Below, piece by piece: positions 1-8,672 of a stretch of 64,000 nucleotides of DNA. The translations under genes were made by a program, and so were the position numbers. How positions within the stretch are numbered: the stretch's first letter is position 1; the number at the start of each line of letters is the position of its first letter. The notes below the pieces were generated by a model, which saw only the letters and a list, made by a program, of their open reading frames with translations, searched no databases and was not told the DNA's origin. Origin of the DNA: Pedococcus aerophilus (GTDB taxonomy: Bacteria; Actinomycetota; Actinomycetes; Actinomycetales; Dermatophilaceae); the NCBI RefSeq assembly GCF_039532215.1, contig NZ_BAAARN010000001.1, positions 1,907,942 through 1,971,941 on the forward strand, read 5' to 3'.

Positions 1-615
1 CGTCGTGCCGGAGTGCGAGATGCCGATGGCGACGTCGCCCTTGCCCAGCAGGGTCGCGCTCGTCAGGGCGATGTGGGGGTCGTTCCACGCGAAGGCGACG
101 ACGCCGATGCGGTGCAGCTTCTGCTGGAGGTCGGTGCCGACGATCGCACTGGCACCGATGCCGTAGATGTCGACCCGCTTGGCTGCGGCGACCGCCTCGG
201 CGGCCGCGGCCAGGCTCGGGCGGTCGAGCTGCTGGGCGGTCTCCTCGACGGCGCTCGCGTCGACGAACGCCACCTTGGCGATGATGTCGTCGATGGTGTC
301 CTTGGCGCTGATGTCGGTGTCGGTCGCCCCACCGGCGCGCGGCTGGGCGCTCTCCTCGGCGAGGCCGAGGCGCAGCTGCGGGTAGCCGGGCAGACCGAGC
401 CGACGGCAGAACCGCAGGACCGTCGTCTCCGACGTCGTCGCCGCGACCGCGAGCTCACTGATGGTCAGCGCCGCGGCGGCCCGGGGGTCGGCGAGCACCT
501 GCTCGGCGACCCGGTCCTCGGCCGGCGAGAGCGAGGGGCGGATCCCGCGCAGCCGCACGAGCAGCGGCACTGTCGGCACGGTCGGCACGGAGGCGTCGGC
601 AACGCGGGGTGGCAT
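1..615 (-). CDS. MurR/RpiR-family transcriptional regulator (3' end beyond window)
   Basis: Regulator with an N-terminal RpiR-type helix-turn-helix (about residues 17-80, including LTISELAVAATTSETTVLRF) followed by the start of a SIS sugar-phosphate-binding domain (about residue 120 on, with DIYGIGASAIV and ISHSGTT). I chose the ATG at 615-613; 205 codons are visible and the frame stays open to base 1, so the gene is cut by the window. It follows the serine hydrolase gene by 29 bases on the same strand, after NagZ-like and NamZ-like genes. This matches the murR context of the Bacillus subtilis muropeptide operon, so a MurNAc-6-phosphate-type effector is a reasonable inference. A generic RpiR sugar-phosphate regulator is the alternative. 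Confidence 0.85.
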   Translation of the reverse strand, partial: MPPRVADASVPTVPTVPLLVRLRGIRPSLSPAEDRVAEQVLADPRAAAALTISELAVAATTSETTVLRFCRRLGLPGYPQLRLGLAEESAQPRAGGATDTDISAKDTIDDIIAKVAFVDASAVEETAQQLDRPSLAAAAEAVAAAKRVDIYGIGASAIVGTDLQQKLHRIGVVAFAWNDPHIALTSATLLGKGDVAIGISHSGTT

Positions 616-644
616 GGCCTTACCGTACGGCCTCGCCCCCTGCG

Positions 645-2369
645 TCACCGTGACGCCAGGGTCCAGCCCTGCGTGACGAAGTCCCCCGGGGTCTTCTCCC
701 CGTCGAGCAGGACCCGACCACCCGTGGCGACCCTGACGTCGTCGACGTAGACGCCGCGGCCGAGGTACGCCCCGTCCGTCGTGTAGCGCCATCGCAGGAC
801 CTGCTCACCGCCGGGCAGGTCGGCGCGGGCCTGCACCCACCTGCGGTCGCCGGCACCCGAGACGACCCCGTCGACGGCGGTGGTCTCGCCCCGGTCGCGC
901 ACGGTGAAGGGGACCTTCGTCCACGACGCCCCGGCGTCGGTGGACCGCTCCAGCGTGAGCAGGTCGGTCTCCTCGGTGTCGAGGAACAGGTCGAACCCGA
1001 GCCTCGCGCCACGGTCGGGGACGGTGAGCTCCCGCGTGGCGAGGGTGGTCGTCGTCGCGTCCTTCGCGCCGCTGAACCACGCGGTGTCGCCGTGCTTCGG
1101 TCGCACCTTCATGGCCTGCGCAAGGCCTCCGGCCCACTCACGGCGAGCCAGGTTGATGCTGCCCCAGCTGCGCGACGGGTGCACCCGGTTCGTCAGGAGG
1201 ATCGCGAACGACCTCGAGGCGAAGTCGATGACGATCGAGGTGCCCGTGTAGCCGGTGTGCCCCGCGGCTCGGGGACCCGACAACGCATCCATGTACCAGC
1301 GCTGGTTGAGCTCGAAACCAAGGCCGTGGTCGTCCCCGGGGAAGTCGTCGTTGAAGTTGGTGATGAGGGAGGTGACGCTCTTCTTCGACAGGATGCGGTG
1401 ACCGCGGTAGGTGCCGCCGTTGAGCAGCGCCTGGCTGAGCACCGCGAGGTCGTCGGCGGTCGAGAACACGCCGGCGTGTCCCGCGACCCCTCCGAGGGAC
1501 CAGGCGTTCTCGTCGTGGACCTCGCCCCAGACCATGCCGCGCGCCGGGGCCGTCTGGTACTCCGTGGCGGCGGTGCGCGTCCGGTCGGTCGGGTTGTAGC
1601 CGGTGTCGCCCATGCCGAGCGGTCCGGTGATGCGCTCCGCGACGACCTGGTCGAGCGGCTTGCCCCGCAGCTTCTCGACGACGACTCCGAGGGTGATGAG
1701 GTTGAGGTCGCTGTAGAGGTAGGTCGAGCCCGGCGGGTTCGTCGGCGGCTGGTCCATGACGGCCTTGATCCGCGAGGCCTTGTCGGGGTACTTGCTCCAC
1801 AGCGGGAGCCACGACGTGAACCCCGACGTGTGGGTCAGCAGCTGGCGGATGGTGACCGCCTCCTTGCCGCCGGCGGCGAACTCCGGGAGGTAGGTCGCGA
1901 CAGGGGCCTCGAGCGAGACCGCTCCCTCCTCGACGAGCTGCACCACGGCGAGCGAGGTGAACAGCTTGGAGACCGAGGCCAGGTCGAACACCGTGTCGTC
2001 GCGCATCGGCACCCACTGGTCCCGGGGCAGCTCGGTCGTGGCGTCGGCGTACTTGAGGGCGTAGCCGCTGGCGTCGCGCTCGACGACCTTGCCCTCGTGA
2101 CCCATCAGGGCGACCGCCCCGGCGTACATGGGTCTGCCACCCTCGGGGGCGGTCTCGTGACCGCGGATCTGCGACACCGCGGTGGCGATCGGCGCCGGGT
2201 CGAGCCCCACCGACGCCGGGGTGGCGTCAGCCAGCACGGTGTTGGGCGGGGCGAACCCCCGGTAGGGCTTGCTGAAGTCCTCGGCCTCGGCAGGCGAGGA
2301 GACCAGCGCACCACCGACCACCAGGGCGCACACGGCGACGGTCGAGGACAGGGCGGGGCGAAGGCGCAT
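645..2369 (-). CDS. Exported serine hydrolase, beta-lactamase/AmiE-like
   Basis: 574-residue secreted protein of the class C beta-lactamase/transpeptidase-like fold. It has a signal peptide (residues 1-28, ending SPAEA), the catalytic S-x-x-K as SVSK (132-135), a Y-x-N-like motif YSDLN (219-223) and HTG (371-373). A C-terminal region of about 150 residues rich in beta-type sequence follows the hydrolase domain. It lies 18 bases downstream of the NamZ-like gene and just before murR. In B. subtilis the equivalent position is held by amiE, a MurNAc-L-alanine amidase of the same fold, so peptide removal from MurNAc-peptides is the best guess. The fold also includes esterases and D,D-peptidases, and I cannot separate these by sequence alone. 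Confidence 0.8.
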   Translation of the reverse strand: MRLRPALSSTVAVCALVVGGALVSSPAEAEDFSKPYRGFAPPNTVLADATPASVGLDPAPIATAVSQIRGHETAPEGGRPMYAGAVALMGHEGKVVERDASGYALKYADATTELPRDQWVPMRDDTVFDLASVSKLFTSLAVVQLVEEGAVSLEAPVATYLPEFAAGGKEAVTIRQLLTHTSGFTSWLPLWSKYPDKASRIKAVMDQPPTNPPGSTYLYSDLNLITLGVVVEKLRGKPLDQVVAERITGPLGMGDTGYNPTDRTRTAATEYQTAPARGMVWGEVHDENAWSLGGVAGHAGVFSTADDLAVLSQALLNGGTYRGHRILSKKSVTSLITNFNDDFPGDDHGLGFELNQRWYMDALSGPRAAGHTGYTGTSIVIDFASRSFAILLTNRVHPSRSWGSINLARREWAGGLAQAMKVRPKHGDTAWFSGAKDATTTTLATRELTVPDRGARLGFDLFLDTEETDLLTLERSTDAGASWTKVPFTVRDRGETTAVDGVVSGAGDRRWVQARADLPGGEQVLRWRYTTDGAYLGRGVYVDDVRVATGGRVLLDGEKTPGDFVTQGWTLASR

Positions 2370-2387
2370 GGGGGTCCACCGTCCGGT

Positions 2388-3728
2388 TCAGGCCGCGGGT
2401 CCGCGGTAGATGAGGTACTGCTTGCGTCGGGCGTCGAACTCCCGCAGCTCGGCCTGCCACGCGCCGATGACCTCGTCGGCGCCGGCGCCGGCGGTGATCT
2501 GGTCACGCAGGCGGGTCGAACCCGTCAGCTTGTCGATCCAGTAGGGACGCGCCGGGTCGTAGCTGTCGTAGCGCCAGACGAAGTCCTTGTAGAGCGCCCT
2601 GGCCGCCACAAGCATCTCGACCCCGACGCGGATCGCGTCGAACGTCCTGGTGTCCGTGATGTGCACCTGCACCCCGCCGCAGACGGTGTTGAGGTGCTTG
2701 TTGAACGTCGGCGTGAAGTAGGCCTCGCGGAATCCCACGCCGGGAAGGTCGAGCGCCGCAAGGCGTTCGGCCCACCGGTAGTCGACGTACGGAGCGCCGA
2801 TCAGCTCGAACGGGCGCGTGGTCCCGCGCCCCTCCGAGAGGTTCGTCCCCTCGAACATCCCGGTGCCGGGGTAGACCAGCGCCGTGTCGGGAGTGGGCAT
2901 GTTGGGACTGGGCATGACCCACGGAAGCCCGGTCGCGGCATACGGCATGTCGCGTCGCCAGCCGGAGACCTCGATGACGGACAGCTCGGTGAGGCGGCGG
3001 CCGGCGTCGGCGGTGAGGAACTCCCCGTCGAAGAAGCGCGCCAGCTCACCGACCGTCATGCCGTGAGCCTGGACGATCTCCTTGGCGCCCACGCCGGAGG
3101 TGTACTTCGTCGTCATCATCGGGCCGAAAGCCTTGCCGCCCAACGGGTTCGGCCGGTCGAGCACCACGAAGCGCGCACCGGTCGCCGCCGCGGCACGCAT
3201 TGCCGTGTACATCGTCCAGATGTAGGTGTAGAAACGCGCACCGGCGTCCTGGATGTCGAAGACGACCGTCTCCACGCCAGCGGTCCGGAACAGCTGCTCC
3301 ATCTTCGCGGCGCCCGCGCCGTAGGCGTCGTAGACCGTCAGGCCGGTCCGCGGGTCGGTGTGCGTCCCCTCGGAGTCGCCGGCCTGTGCAGTCCCTCTGA
3401 AGCCGTGCTCGGGACCGAAGACCCCGACGATGTCGACGGTGCCGGCCTCGTGCATCTCGTCGACGATGGTGCGCAGGTTGGTGAGGATCCCGGTGGGGTT
3501 GGTGATGATCCCGACCTTCTGGCCGGCCAGCGCCGACCAGCCGTCCGCGGCGGCCCGCTGGGCCCCGGTCAGGACGGTGCGGCTCGGGTATGGCGCAGCG
3601 GCCGGTGCCGCGGCGCGGGTGGACGCCCCCGCGGAGGAGGCCCCGGCGACGGAGGCGGGCACGATGATGAGGCCCGCACCGGCGGCGGTGAGGAGCTGAC
3701 GGCGGCTGAGGTTGCTCTGCTGGGTCAT
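2388..3728 (-). CDS. namZ: DUF1343 exo-beta-N-acetylmuramidase (NamZ-like)
   Basis: 446-residue protein with a twin-arginine-type signal (SRRQLL at residues 8-13, then a hydrophobic stretch and Ala-rich cleavage region), so it is probably exported. The body has the DUF1343 hallmarks VGIITNPTGI, FGPEHGFRG, YDAYG and FDIQDAGARFYTY, and the asparagine-rich SPNMPTPDTALVYPGTGMFEGTN. DUF1343 proteins include NamZ of B. subtilis, which removes MurNAc from non-reducing ends. The frame runs open further upstream, but the ATG at 3728 gives the signal peptide and follows the NagZ-like gene by 11 bases. NagZ and NamZ would alternate to digest glycan chains outside the cell. Confidence 0.88.
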   Translation of the reverse strand: MTQQSNLSRRQLLTAAGAGLIIVPASVAGASSAGASTRAAAPAAAPYPSRTVLTGAQRAAADGWSALAGQKVGIITNPTGILTNLRTIVDEMHEAGTVDIVGVFGPEHGFRGTAQAGDSEGTHTDPRTGLTVYDAYGAGAAKMEQLFRTAGVETVVFDIQDAGARFYTYIWTMYTAMRAAAATGARFVVLDRPNPLGGKAFGPMMTTKYTSGVGAKEIVQAHGMTVGELARFFDGEFLTADAGRRLTELSVIEVSGWRRDMPYAATGLPWVMPSPNMPTPDTALVYPGTGMFEGTNLSEGRGTTRPFELIGAPYVDYRWAERLAALDLPGVGFREAYFTPTFNKHLNTVCGGVQVHITDTRTFDAIRVGVEMLVAARALYKDFVWRYDSYDPARPYWIDKLTGSTRLRDQITAGAGADEVIGAWQAELREFDARRKQYLIYRGPAA

Positions 3729-3739
3729 CGGTCGTCCGA

Positions 3740-5578
3740 TCAGTAGGTCAGGCCGTGGCCGAAGGGGTACAGGACGGTCGAGGGGCTTCCGGCCGCCGGG
3801 ATGTCGACGGGGAGCTTGCCGGTCGGGGCGACCTCGCCGGCGATGACCCGGGCCACCGCCTCGATGGCGACCGGGCTGTAGGAGTAGGTCGCGAGGTAGG
3901 TGGGCGCCTCGGTCAGGTACGCGATGTCGTACGGGTCGCGGGTGGCGACGACGATGACGGGCTTGCCGGTGGCGAGCAGCTGCTTGACGAGCTTCTGCTG
4001 GCCACCCTTCGGGTCGGTCACGGCCTTGTCCCAGGCCTTCATCGTGGTGACGACGACAGCGTCCTGCGAGGCTGCGGCAGCGACCGCGTCGGCGATCTGC
4101 GCATCGGTCGGCGAGGTGCCGGTGTCCTTGGCCGTGGTCGTGGCGCCGTGCTCGGCGAGTCCGGCGGCCAGGGTCTTGGTGGTGGTGACGCCGTAGCCCG
4201 TCACGAGGACCTTCTTCCCCGCGGTGGCGAGGGGGAGCGTCTTCGCGTCGTTCTTCACCAGGGTCGTCGTGCGGTCGGTGATGGCGTCGGCGGCGGCGAG
4301 GTGCTCTGCCGTCCCGACGACGTCGTCGAGGGCGGAGGCGTCGGCGTACGGGTGGGCGACGATGCCGCGCTCGACCTTGAGCTCGAGCACACGGCGCACC
4401 TTGGCATCCAGGTCGGCCCGGCTGATCCGGCCGCTCTTGACGGCTCCGATGACGGCGGCATACGCCTCGTCCATGGCCGGGGTCATGAGGAGCTGGTCGA
4501 CGCCCGCGGACAGGGCACGCACGGCGACCTCCGGGTCGCCGTAGAGGTCCCGGACGCCCTGCATGGCGAGCGAGTCGGTGACGATGACGCCCTTGTACCC
4601 GAGCTCCTCGCGCAGCAGGCCCGTCATGATCGGCTTGCTCAGCGTGGCCGGGTCGCCCGAGTCGTCCAGGGCCGGGAAGTTCAGGTGCGCGGTCATGATC
4701 ATGTCGATGCCGTCGGCGATGGCCTGCTTGAACGGCGGGGCGTCGAGCTGCTCCCACTGCTGGCGCGTGTGCGTGATGATCGGGAACGCGACGTGGCTGT
4801 CGGTGGCGGTGTCGCCGTGCCCCGGGAAGTGCTTGGCCGAGGCCGCGACCCCCGCGTCCTGCTGGTAGCCGCGGACCTGCGCACCCACCATGTCGGCGGC
4901 GAGCTTCGGGTCGGACGAGAACGAGCGGGTGCCGATGACGGGGTTCAGCGGGTTGACGTTGACGTCGGCGTCGGGGGCGAAGTTCGTGTTGATGCCCATC
5001 GCCTTGAGCTCCTCACCCGTGATGCGGGCGGCGGTGCGGGCATCGTCGGCGCTGCGGCTGGCGCCGAGGGCCATCGACCCGGGGAACTGCGTCGCCGGCG
5101 GGCCGACGCGGGTGACGACCCCCTGCTCCTGGTCGGTCGCCACCTGGAGGGGGATGCGGACCTTGGAGCCCTGCTGGGTGAGCGCCGCCTTCTGGACGCC
5201 GTTGGACAGGGCCGTGATCTGGGGCGGGTTCTGGACGCTGTCGGTCCACGCGAAGTAGATGACACCGCCGAGGTGGTACTTCTGCACGACCTCCGCCGGG
5301 GTGGCGACGCCGTACAGGGGGATGTTGCGGGCGTCGGGCGTCGTCGCGTCCTTGCCGTAGACGTTCTGGATGAAGAGCTGGCCGACCTTCTCCTCCAACG
5401 TCATCCGGGCGAGCGTGGAGGTCACCCAGCCGTGGGGACCGGCCGGGACCGCCTGGGGCGCACCCAGCGGGGTCGCCGCGGACGCGCCGCCGACAGCCGG
5501 TCCGACGACGGAGCCGAGGAGGGCTGCGCAGGCGGTGCCGGCCACGAAGGCTCGACGGGAGAGGGGGGAGCTGGGCAT
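3740..5578 (-). CDS. nagZ: GH3 beta-N-acetylglucosaminidase (NagZ-like), exported
   Basis: 612-residue glycoside hydrolase family 3 enzyme. A twin-arginine-type signal (SRRAFV at residues 7-12, then a hydrophobic run) indicates export. The NagZ-specific loop KHFPGHGDTATDSH (249-262) carries the His/Asp general acid dyad, and the nucleophile is likely D335 in VIVTDSLAMQGV. A C-terminal GH3_C-like domain follows from about residue 420, as in the long Gram-positive NagZ. It is the first gene of a minus-strand group continuing into namZ, the AmiE-like hydrolase and murR. Expected role: removal of GlcNAc from muropeptides or glycan ends. A palindrome lies just upstream. Confidence 0.9.
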   Translation of the reverse strand: MPSSPLSRRAFVAGTACAALLGSVVGPAVGGASAATPLGAPQAVPAGPHGWVTSTLARMTLEEKVGQLFIQNVYGKDATTPDARNIPLYGVATPAEVVQKYHLGGVIYFAWTDSVQNPPQITALSNGVQKAALTQQGSKVRIPLQVATDQEQGVVTRVGPPATQFPGSMALGASRSADDARTAARITGEELKAMGINTNFAPDADVNVNPLNPVIGTRSFSSDPKLAADMVGAQVRGYQQDAGVAASAKHFPGHGDTATDSHVAFPIITHTRQQWEQLDAPPFKQAIADGIDMIMTAHLNFPALDDSGDPATLSKPIMTGLLREELGYKGVIVTDSLAMQGVRDLYGDPEVAVRALSAGVDQLLMTPAMDEAYAAVIGAVKSGRISRADLDAKVRRVLELKVERGIVAHPYADASALDDVVGTAEHLAAADAITDRTTTLVKNDAKTLPLATAGKKVLVTGYGVTTTKTLAAGLAEHGATTTAKDTGTSPTDAQIADAVAAAASQDAVVVTTMKAWDKAVTDPKGGQQKLVKQLLATGKPVIVVATRDPYDIAYLTEAPTYLATYSYSPVAIEAVARVIAGEVAPTGKLPVDIPAAGSPSTVLYPFGHGLTY

Positions 5579-5597
5579 GGTGCCTCCAAGGCCAAAG

Positions 5598-5614
5598 GTG
5601 TAAACGATTCACAC
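5598..5614. promoter_or_regulatory. Candidate operator upstream of nagZ
   Basis: A 17-base odd palindrome reading GTGTGAATCGTTTACAC on the minus strand (8-base arms, two mismatches) begins 19 bases upstream of the nagZ start. It sits in an AT-richer patch, unusual for this sequence. It could be the MurR/RpiR site for the salvage operon, or a LacI-type box. Which protein binds it is inference. Confidence 0.45.
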
Positions 5615-5704
5615 AATCAGATCGCTTTCTGCAACTTACCCACGCCCGGACGAAGCGGGCAAGGGTTCTTTGCCGAGTCTTGGCACGCAGGGGATGATGC
5701 AGCC

Positions 5705-6262
5705 ATGGCGAGACAGATCAACTGGCGAGGCGTGCTCAGCCCGGACGGCGCGGGCGACGGCCGCGCGCCGGAGAAGGTGGTCTGGCGACCGGGCACCCCC
5801 CTCGAGCCGCCGCGCTCGATCATCGAGGCGGTGCGGGTCATGCAGTTCGCCGGTGCGCTCAGCCTCGTGGAGATCGTCCGGGCGTTCCTCACCAGGGGCG
5901 ACCTGCGCGCCGCGTTCGTCGGTGAGTCCCGTGCCCAGGGGGCCGAGGTGGGCGCGGCCGACCTCGACCGCATCGTCACGCTCAGCCTGACCATCACGGT
6001 CGTCTACGCGATCATCTCCGCCGCGACGTGGTTCACCATGGCCCGGACCACCCGGCAGGGGTCGAAGTGGGGACGCTGGGTCGCCTGCGCCCTGCTGCCC
6101 GTGGCGCTCGGCGTCTTCTTCGGCGGCCTGCTGCCGACCGCCGGGCTGTTCTCCCGGGTCGTGCCCGTGGTGCTGCTCCTGCTCGGCGTGTGGGCCCTGG
6201 TCCTGCTGTGGCAGAAGGACTCCTCCGCCTGGATCAGGTTCACCACCGCCCCCGAGGAGTGA
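5705..6262 (+). CDS. Small integral membrane protein
   Basis: 185-residue protein of unknown function. After about 70 polar residues there are at least four hydrophobic segments: around residues 40-60 (weak), 81-100 (IVTLSLTITVVYAIISAATW), 115-137 (WVACALLPVALGVFFGGLL) and 147-168 (VVPVVLLLLGVWALVLLW). The ATG at 5705 is preceded by a modest purine stretch. It is divergent from nagZ and convergent with the next membrane protein, with only three bases between the stop codons. I recognise no family. Confidence 0.75.
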   Translation: MARQINWRGVLSPDGAGDGRAPEKVVWRPGTPLEPPRSIIEAVRVMQFAGALSLVEIVRAFLTRGDLRAAFVGESRAQGAEVGAADLDRIVTLSLTITVVYAIISAATWFTMARTTRQGSKWGRWVACALLPVALGVFFGGLLPTAGLFSRVVPVVLLLLGVWALVLLWQKDSSAWIRFTTAPEE

Positions 6263-6265
6263 GGG

Positions 6266-6724
6266 TCAGCTCCGGCGGGACGTCCCGACCAGCTCGACCA
6301 GCTCGATCCGCGCGCCGGAGCTCGTACGGCGCGCATGCGTCGCGGGCGGGGCTGTGGCGCGCGGGGCTGCCGCACGGGGCGGCAACGATGTGATGACGTG
6401 GACGACCTGTGGTGCCGCCGGTGCAGGCACAGGCGCCGATGACCCGTGCGGTGCGCGGGCCGTGCTCACCGTGGGGCGCTCCGCCGTGCGGAGACGTCGG
6501 CCGTCGTGCATGGCGGCACCGACCCCGATGAGGAGCAGGCCCAGGAGAAGGACGAGGGCCGGCACTCCACCGGGCGCCATACCGTCGTGGTCGGCGACGG
6601 CGAAGGGTCCGGAGCCTGCCCGTGCGGAGGCGTCGAGGCCGGCCGACAGGGTGGCCATGCCGCTCACGACGGTCAGGGTGACCCCTGCCGCCACGACGGC
6701 GAGGGGACGTCGGGTGCTGTCCAT
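6266..6724 (-). CDS. Hypothetical membrane protein with Pro/Ala-rich tail
   Basis: 152 residues. Two hydrophobic segments lie near the N-terminus (about residues 8-28 and 53-73, GVPALVLLLGLLLIGVGAAM), followed by a low-complexity Ala/Pro/Arg-rich tail of about 75 residues. The ATG at 6724 is chosen because upstream in-frame sequence is low complexity and crosses into the region before the sortase stop. Function is unknown. The neighbour upstream on this strand is the sortase gene, 140 bases away. Confidence 0.55.
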   Translation of the reverse strand: MDSTRRPLAVVAAGVTLTVVSGMATLSAGLDASARAGSGPFAVADHDGMAPGGVPALVLLLGLLLIGVGAAMHDGRRLRTAERPTVSTARAPHGSSAPVPAPAAPQVVHVITSLPPRAAAPRATAPPATHARRTSSGARIELVELVGTSRRS

Positions 6725-6864
6725 GCTGGCCTCCGCTCCGGGTCCGTGGGGGCTCGTGCGCCTCCCCCGAACGACGATCGTGCCTCGACCGAACGGCTGA
6801 CTCCACCTGCAGACGCTGTACGCCAGACGTCCAGACGCACCCCCACCAGAGGCGGAGACGCGGC

Positions 6865-7563
6865 TCAGCCCGCGGTGGGGGCGCCGACGGGTGCCGCGGT
6901 GACCACGAGATTGTGGTCGTAGTGCCGGGTGACGGGATCGAAGGTGCCGGTGCAGGTCAGGAGCACCAGGCGACCCGGCACCGACCGGTCGAAGATGTCC
7001 GTGCCCGTCGAGAGCGCCCCCTTGGCGACCTCGCGGTTGGAGCGCACGACGTACACCTGCCGCAGCCCCCCACCACTCAGCTCGACCCGGTCGCCGGGCG
7101 CGGCGTCGAGCAGCGTGGCGAAGAACCCGATGCCCCGGTCGCGGGAGTCGATGTGGCCGGCGAGGACCACGCTGCCGTAGACCTCCCCCGGCAGCGCGCC
7201 GCTGACCCACCACCCCGTCACCCCGGGGTCCTCGGGCAGCTCGAGGTCACCATCGGCCCCGGTGTCGACCTGCTGCACCACCGCCGCACCACCCTGCGAG
7301 AGCAGCCGGATGCGGGTGGGCACGAAGGTCCGACGCTGGCTCGCGGCGGCCGTGCCCCGGCCGGCGTCCGGGACCGCGTCATGGTTGGCGGTCGTCGGCG
7401 TCGCTGTCGCGGGGGTGCTCGTGGTCGTCACCGGGGACGTCGCGGTCGCCGGTGCGGCCGGACCCGCCGCCGGCCCGCGGACTCCCCCGGCCTCGCTGCA
7501 CCCGGCGGTCATGGCCAGGGCGAGCGCGAGTACGGCGCCGGGCCGGCACCGCGCACGCCTCAC
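6865..7563 (-). CDS. Sortase family protein (class F-like), lipobox present
   Basis: 232 residues. The N-terminus has a hydrophobic run ending in MTAGC (C22), which resembles a lipobox, so membrane anchoring as a lipoprotein is possible. The sortase core is visible: GHID with the catalytic His at 137, TCTG with the catalytic Cys at 204 and Arg at 213 in TRHYDHN. The start is GTG at 7563, whose bases overlap the upstream DUF4397 stop as GTGA, so translation is probably coupled. Sortases of this group are often next to DUF4397 proteins in actinobacteria (recalled, not searched). No LPXTG motif is visible in the partner protein, so the substrate is unclear. Confidence 0.85.
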   Translation of the reverse strand: MRRARCRPGAVLALALAMTAGCSEAGGVRGPAAGPAAPATATSPVTTTSTPATATPTTANHDAVPDAGRGTAAASQRRTFVPTRIRLLSQGGAAVVQQVDTGADGDLELPEDPGVTGWWVSGALPGEVYGSVVLAGHIDSRDRGIGFFATLLDAAPGDRVELSGGGLRQVYVVRSNREVAKGALSTGTDIFDRSVPGRLVLLTCTGTFDPVTRHYDHNLVVTAAPVGAPTAG

Positions 7564-8492
7564 CGCGGCGCGGCGCGGGTCCGTCCCCGTCGCGCCGCAC
7601 CGACCCCGGCGGCGGCAGCACCGAGGACGAGCACGCCGGCGAGGGCGGCGAGGTCCGGACCCGGCGCCATACCCGGCGCGTTGACCGGCGTGGCGCCCGC
7701 CCGGCTGGCGGCGATGAGCGACTGGGCCTGGCCGCCCGTGCCGGCGTCGACGCGGTCGGGGTCCGCGCCCGAACCGCGGGTGGCGACGGGCAGGACCTGG
7801 ACCACGGCGTCCATCGAGTCGGTCTCGGCGACCCCGATCGCGAAGACGCGCGTGAGGGAGGCCTTCGCCACCGGGACGTCCGCCGGGCCGAAGACGACCG
7901 GGCCGTTCGCGGCAGCCGGGACGATGTCGACGGGGTAGGCGCCGGCCGGCACGGTGAGGGTGAGCTCCTCACCGTTGGCGACGTTGGCGAACAAGACCTT
8001 GCCCTTGACCCTGATGTCGGCCGGGCCGACAGCCGCGGTGTGGGCCACCGTCAGACGACCACTGCCGGCGGTGACCGCGCTGAGGTCGTTCGGGTAGGTG
8101 GTGAACACCGGCGGCTTCGTCGCGTCCGCCTGCCGGTGCAGCACCAGGTCGGTGCTCGATCCCGCGGCGACCTCGATCGCCGCCTCCACCGTGTCGCCGC
8201 CTGCGTCCGGGACGGCCGACACCACGTGCCGACCGGGGGTCAGGCGCAACGGGCCGACGACGGTCTTGGCTGCCGCCGCGTCCGGTCCGACAGCCTTGCC
8301 GTCGACGGACAGCGACATGGTCGTCGCGTCGACGCCCTGGATCAGGTAGACCGCCGCCGTGGCGGCGGCGGCCGGTGCGGCCAGCGGGTCGGCAGCGGGG
8401 GCAGCCACCGCGGCTGAGGCGGCAGCGCCGCTGCCGAGCGCGAGCAGCACACCGACGACGAGGCGGGCAAAGGGGCGTCGATCTCTGCGCAT
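7560..8492 (-). CDS. DUF4397 domain surface protein
   Basis: 310 residues from the ATG at 8492, which is preceded by GGAGG at good spacing; the frame is open further upstream but without a better start. A signal peptide (ARLVVGVLLALGSGAAASAAVAAPA) is followed by a repeated beta-type domain of the DUF4397 family (YLIQGVDATTMSLSVDGK through the VFAIGVAETDSMDAVVQVLP region). A C-terminal hydrophobic helix (LAALAGVLVLGAAAAGVGAA) and an Arg-rich end act as an anchor. I do not see LPXTG before the helix. The stop overlaps the sortase start by four bases. It is likely a cell-surface protein handled by or working with the adjacent sortase. Confidence 0.8.
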   Translation of the reverse strand: MRRDRRPFARLVVGVLLALGSGAAASAAVAAPAADPLAAPAAAATAAVYLIQGVDATTMSLSVDGKAVGPDAAAAKTVVGPLRLTPGRHVVSAVPDAGGDTVEAAIEVAAGSSTDLVLHRQADATKPPVFTTYPNDLSAVTAGSGRLTVAHTAAVGPADIRVKGKVLFANVANGEELTLTVPAGAYPVDIVPAAANGPVVFGPADVPVAKASLTRVFAIGVAETDSMDAVVQVLPVATRGSGADPDRVDAGTGGQAQSLIAASRAGATPVNAPGMAPGPDLAALAGVLVLGAAAAGVGAARRGRTRAAPR

Positions 8493-8672
8493 GATGGCCT
8501 CCAGGCTCATTGCTGCTGGGGCGACGGCGCAGGACCTCCACCCCAGACCGGCGATGATCCCGCTGGTCAGGGCGCTGCTGCTCATTCAATTGGCGTAAAT
8601 CCGGCTCTTGGGGTGTTCGGTGAGCAACCAGCGACAGATACTCGAAAGCCGACGAGGAGGGCGGCTGGAGAC

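Noticed and set aside
1092-3746. Long plus-strand open frame (884 codons) opposite the salvage genes
   Set aside because: Composition is Gly/Arg/Val/Asp-rich with no family motif, and it runs antisense through two clear genes; such shadow frames are expected in high-GC DNA.
3755-5704. Extended upstream frame for the membrane protein at 5705
   Set aside because: It is antisense to nagZ and low complexity; only the part after 5705 resembles a protein.
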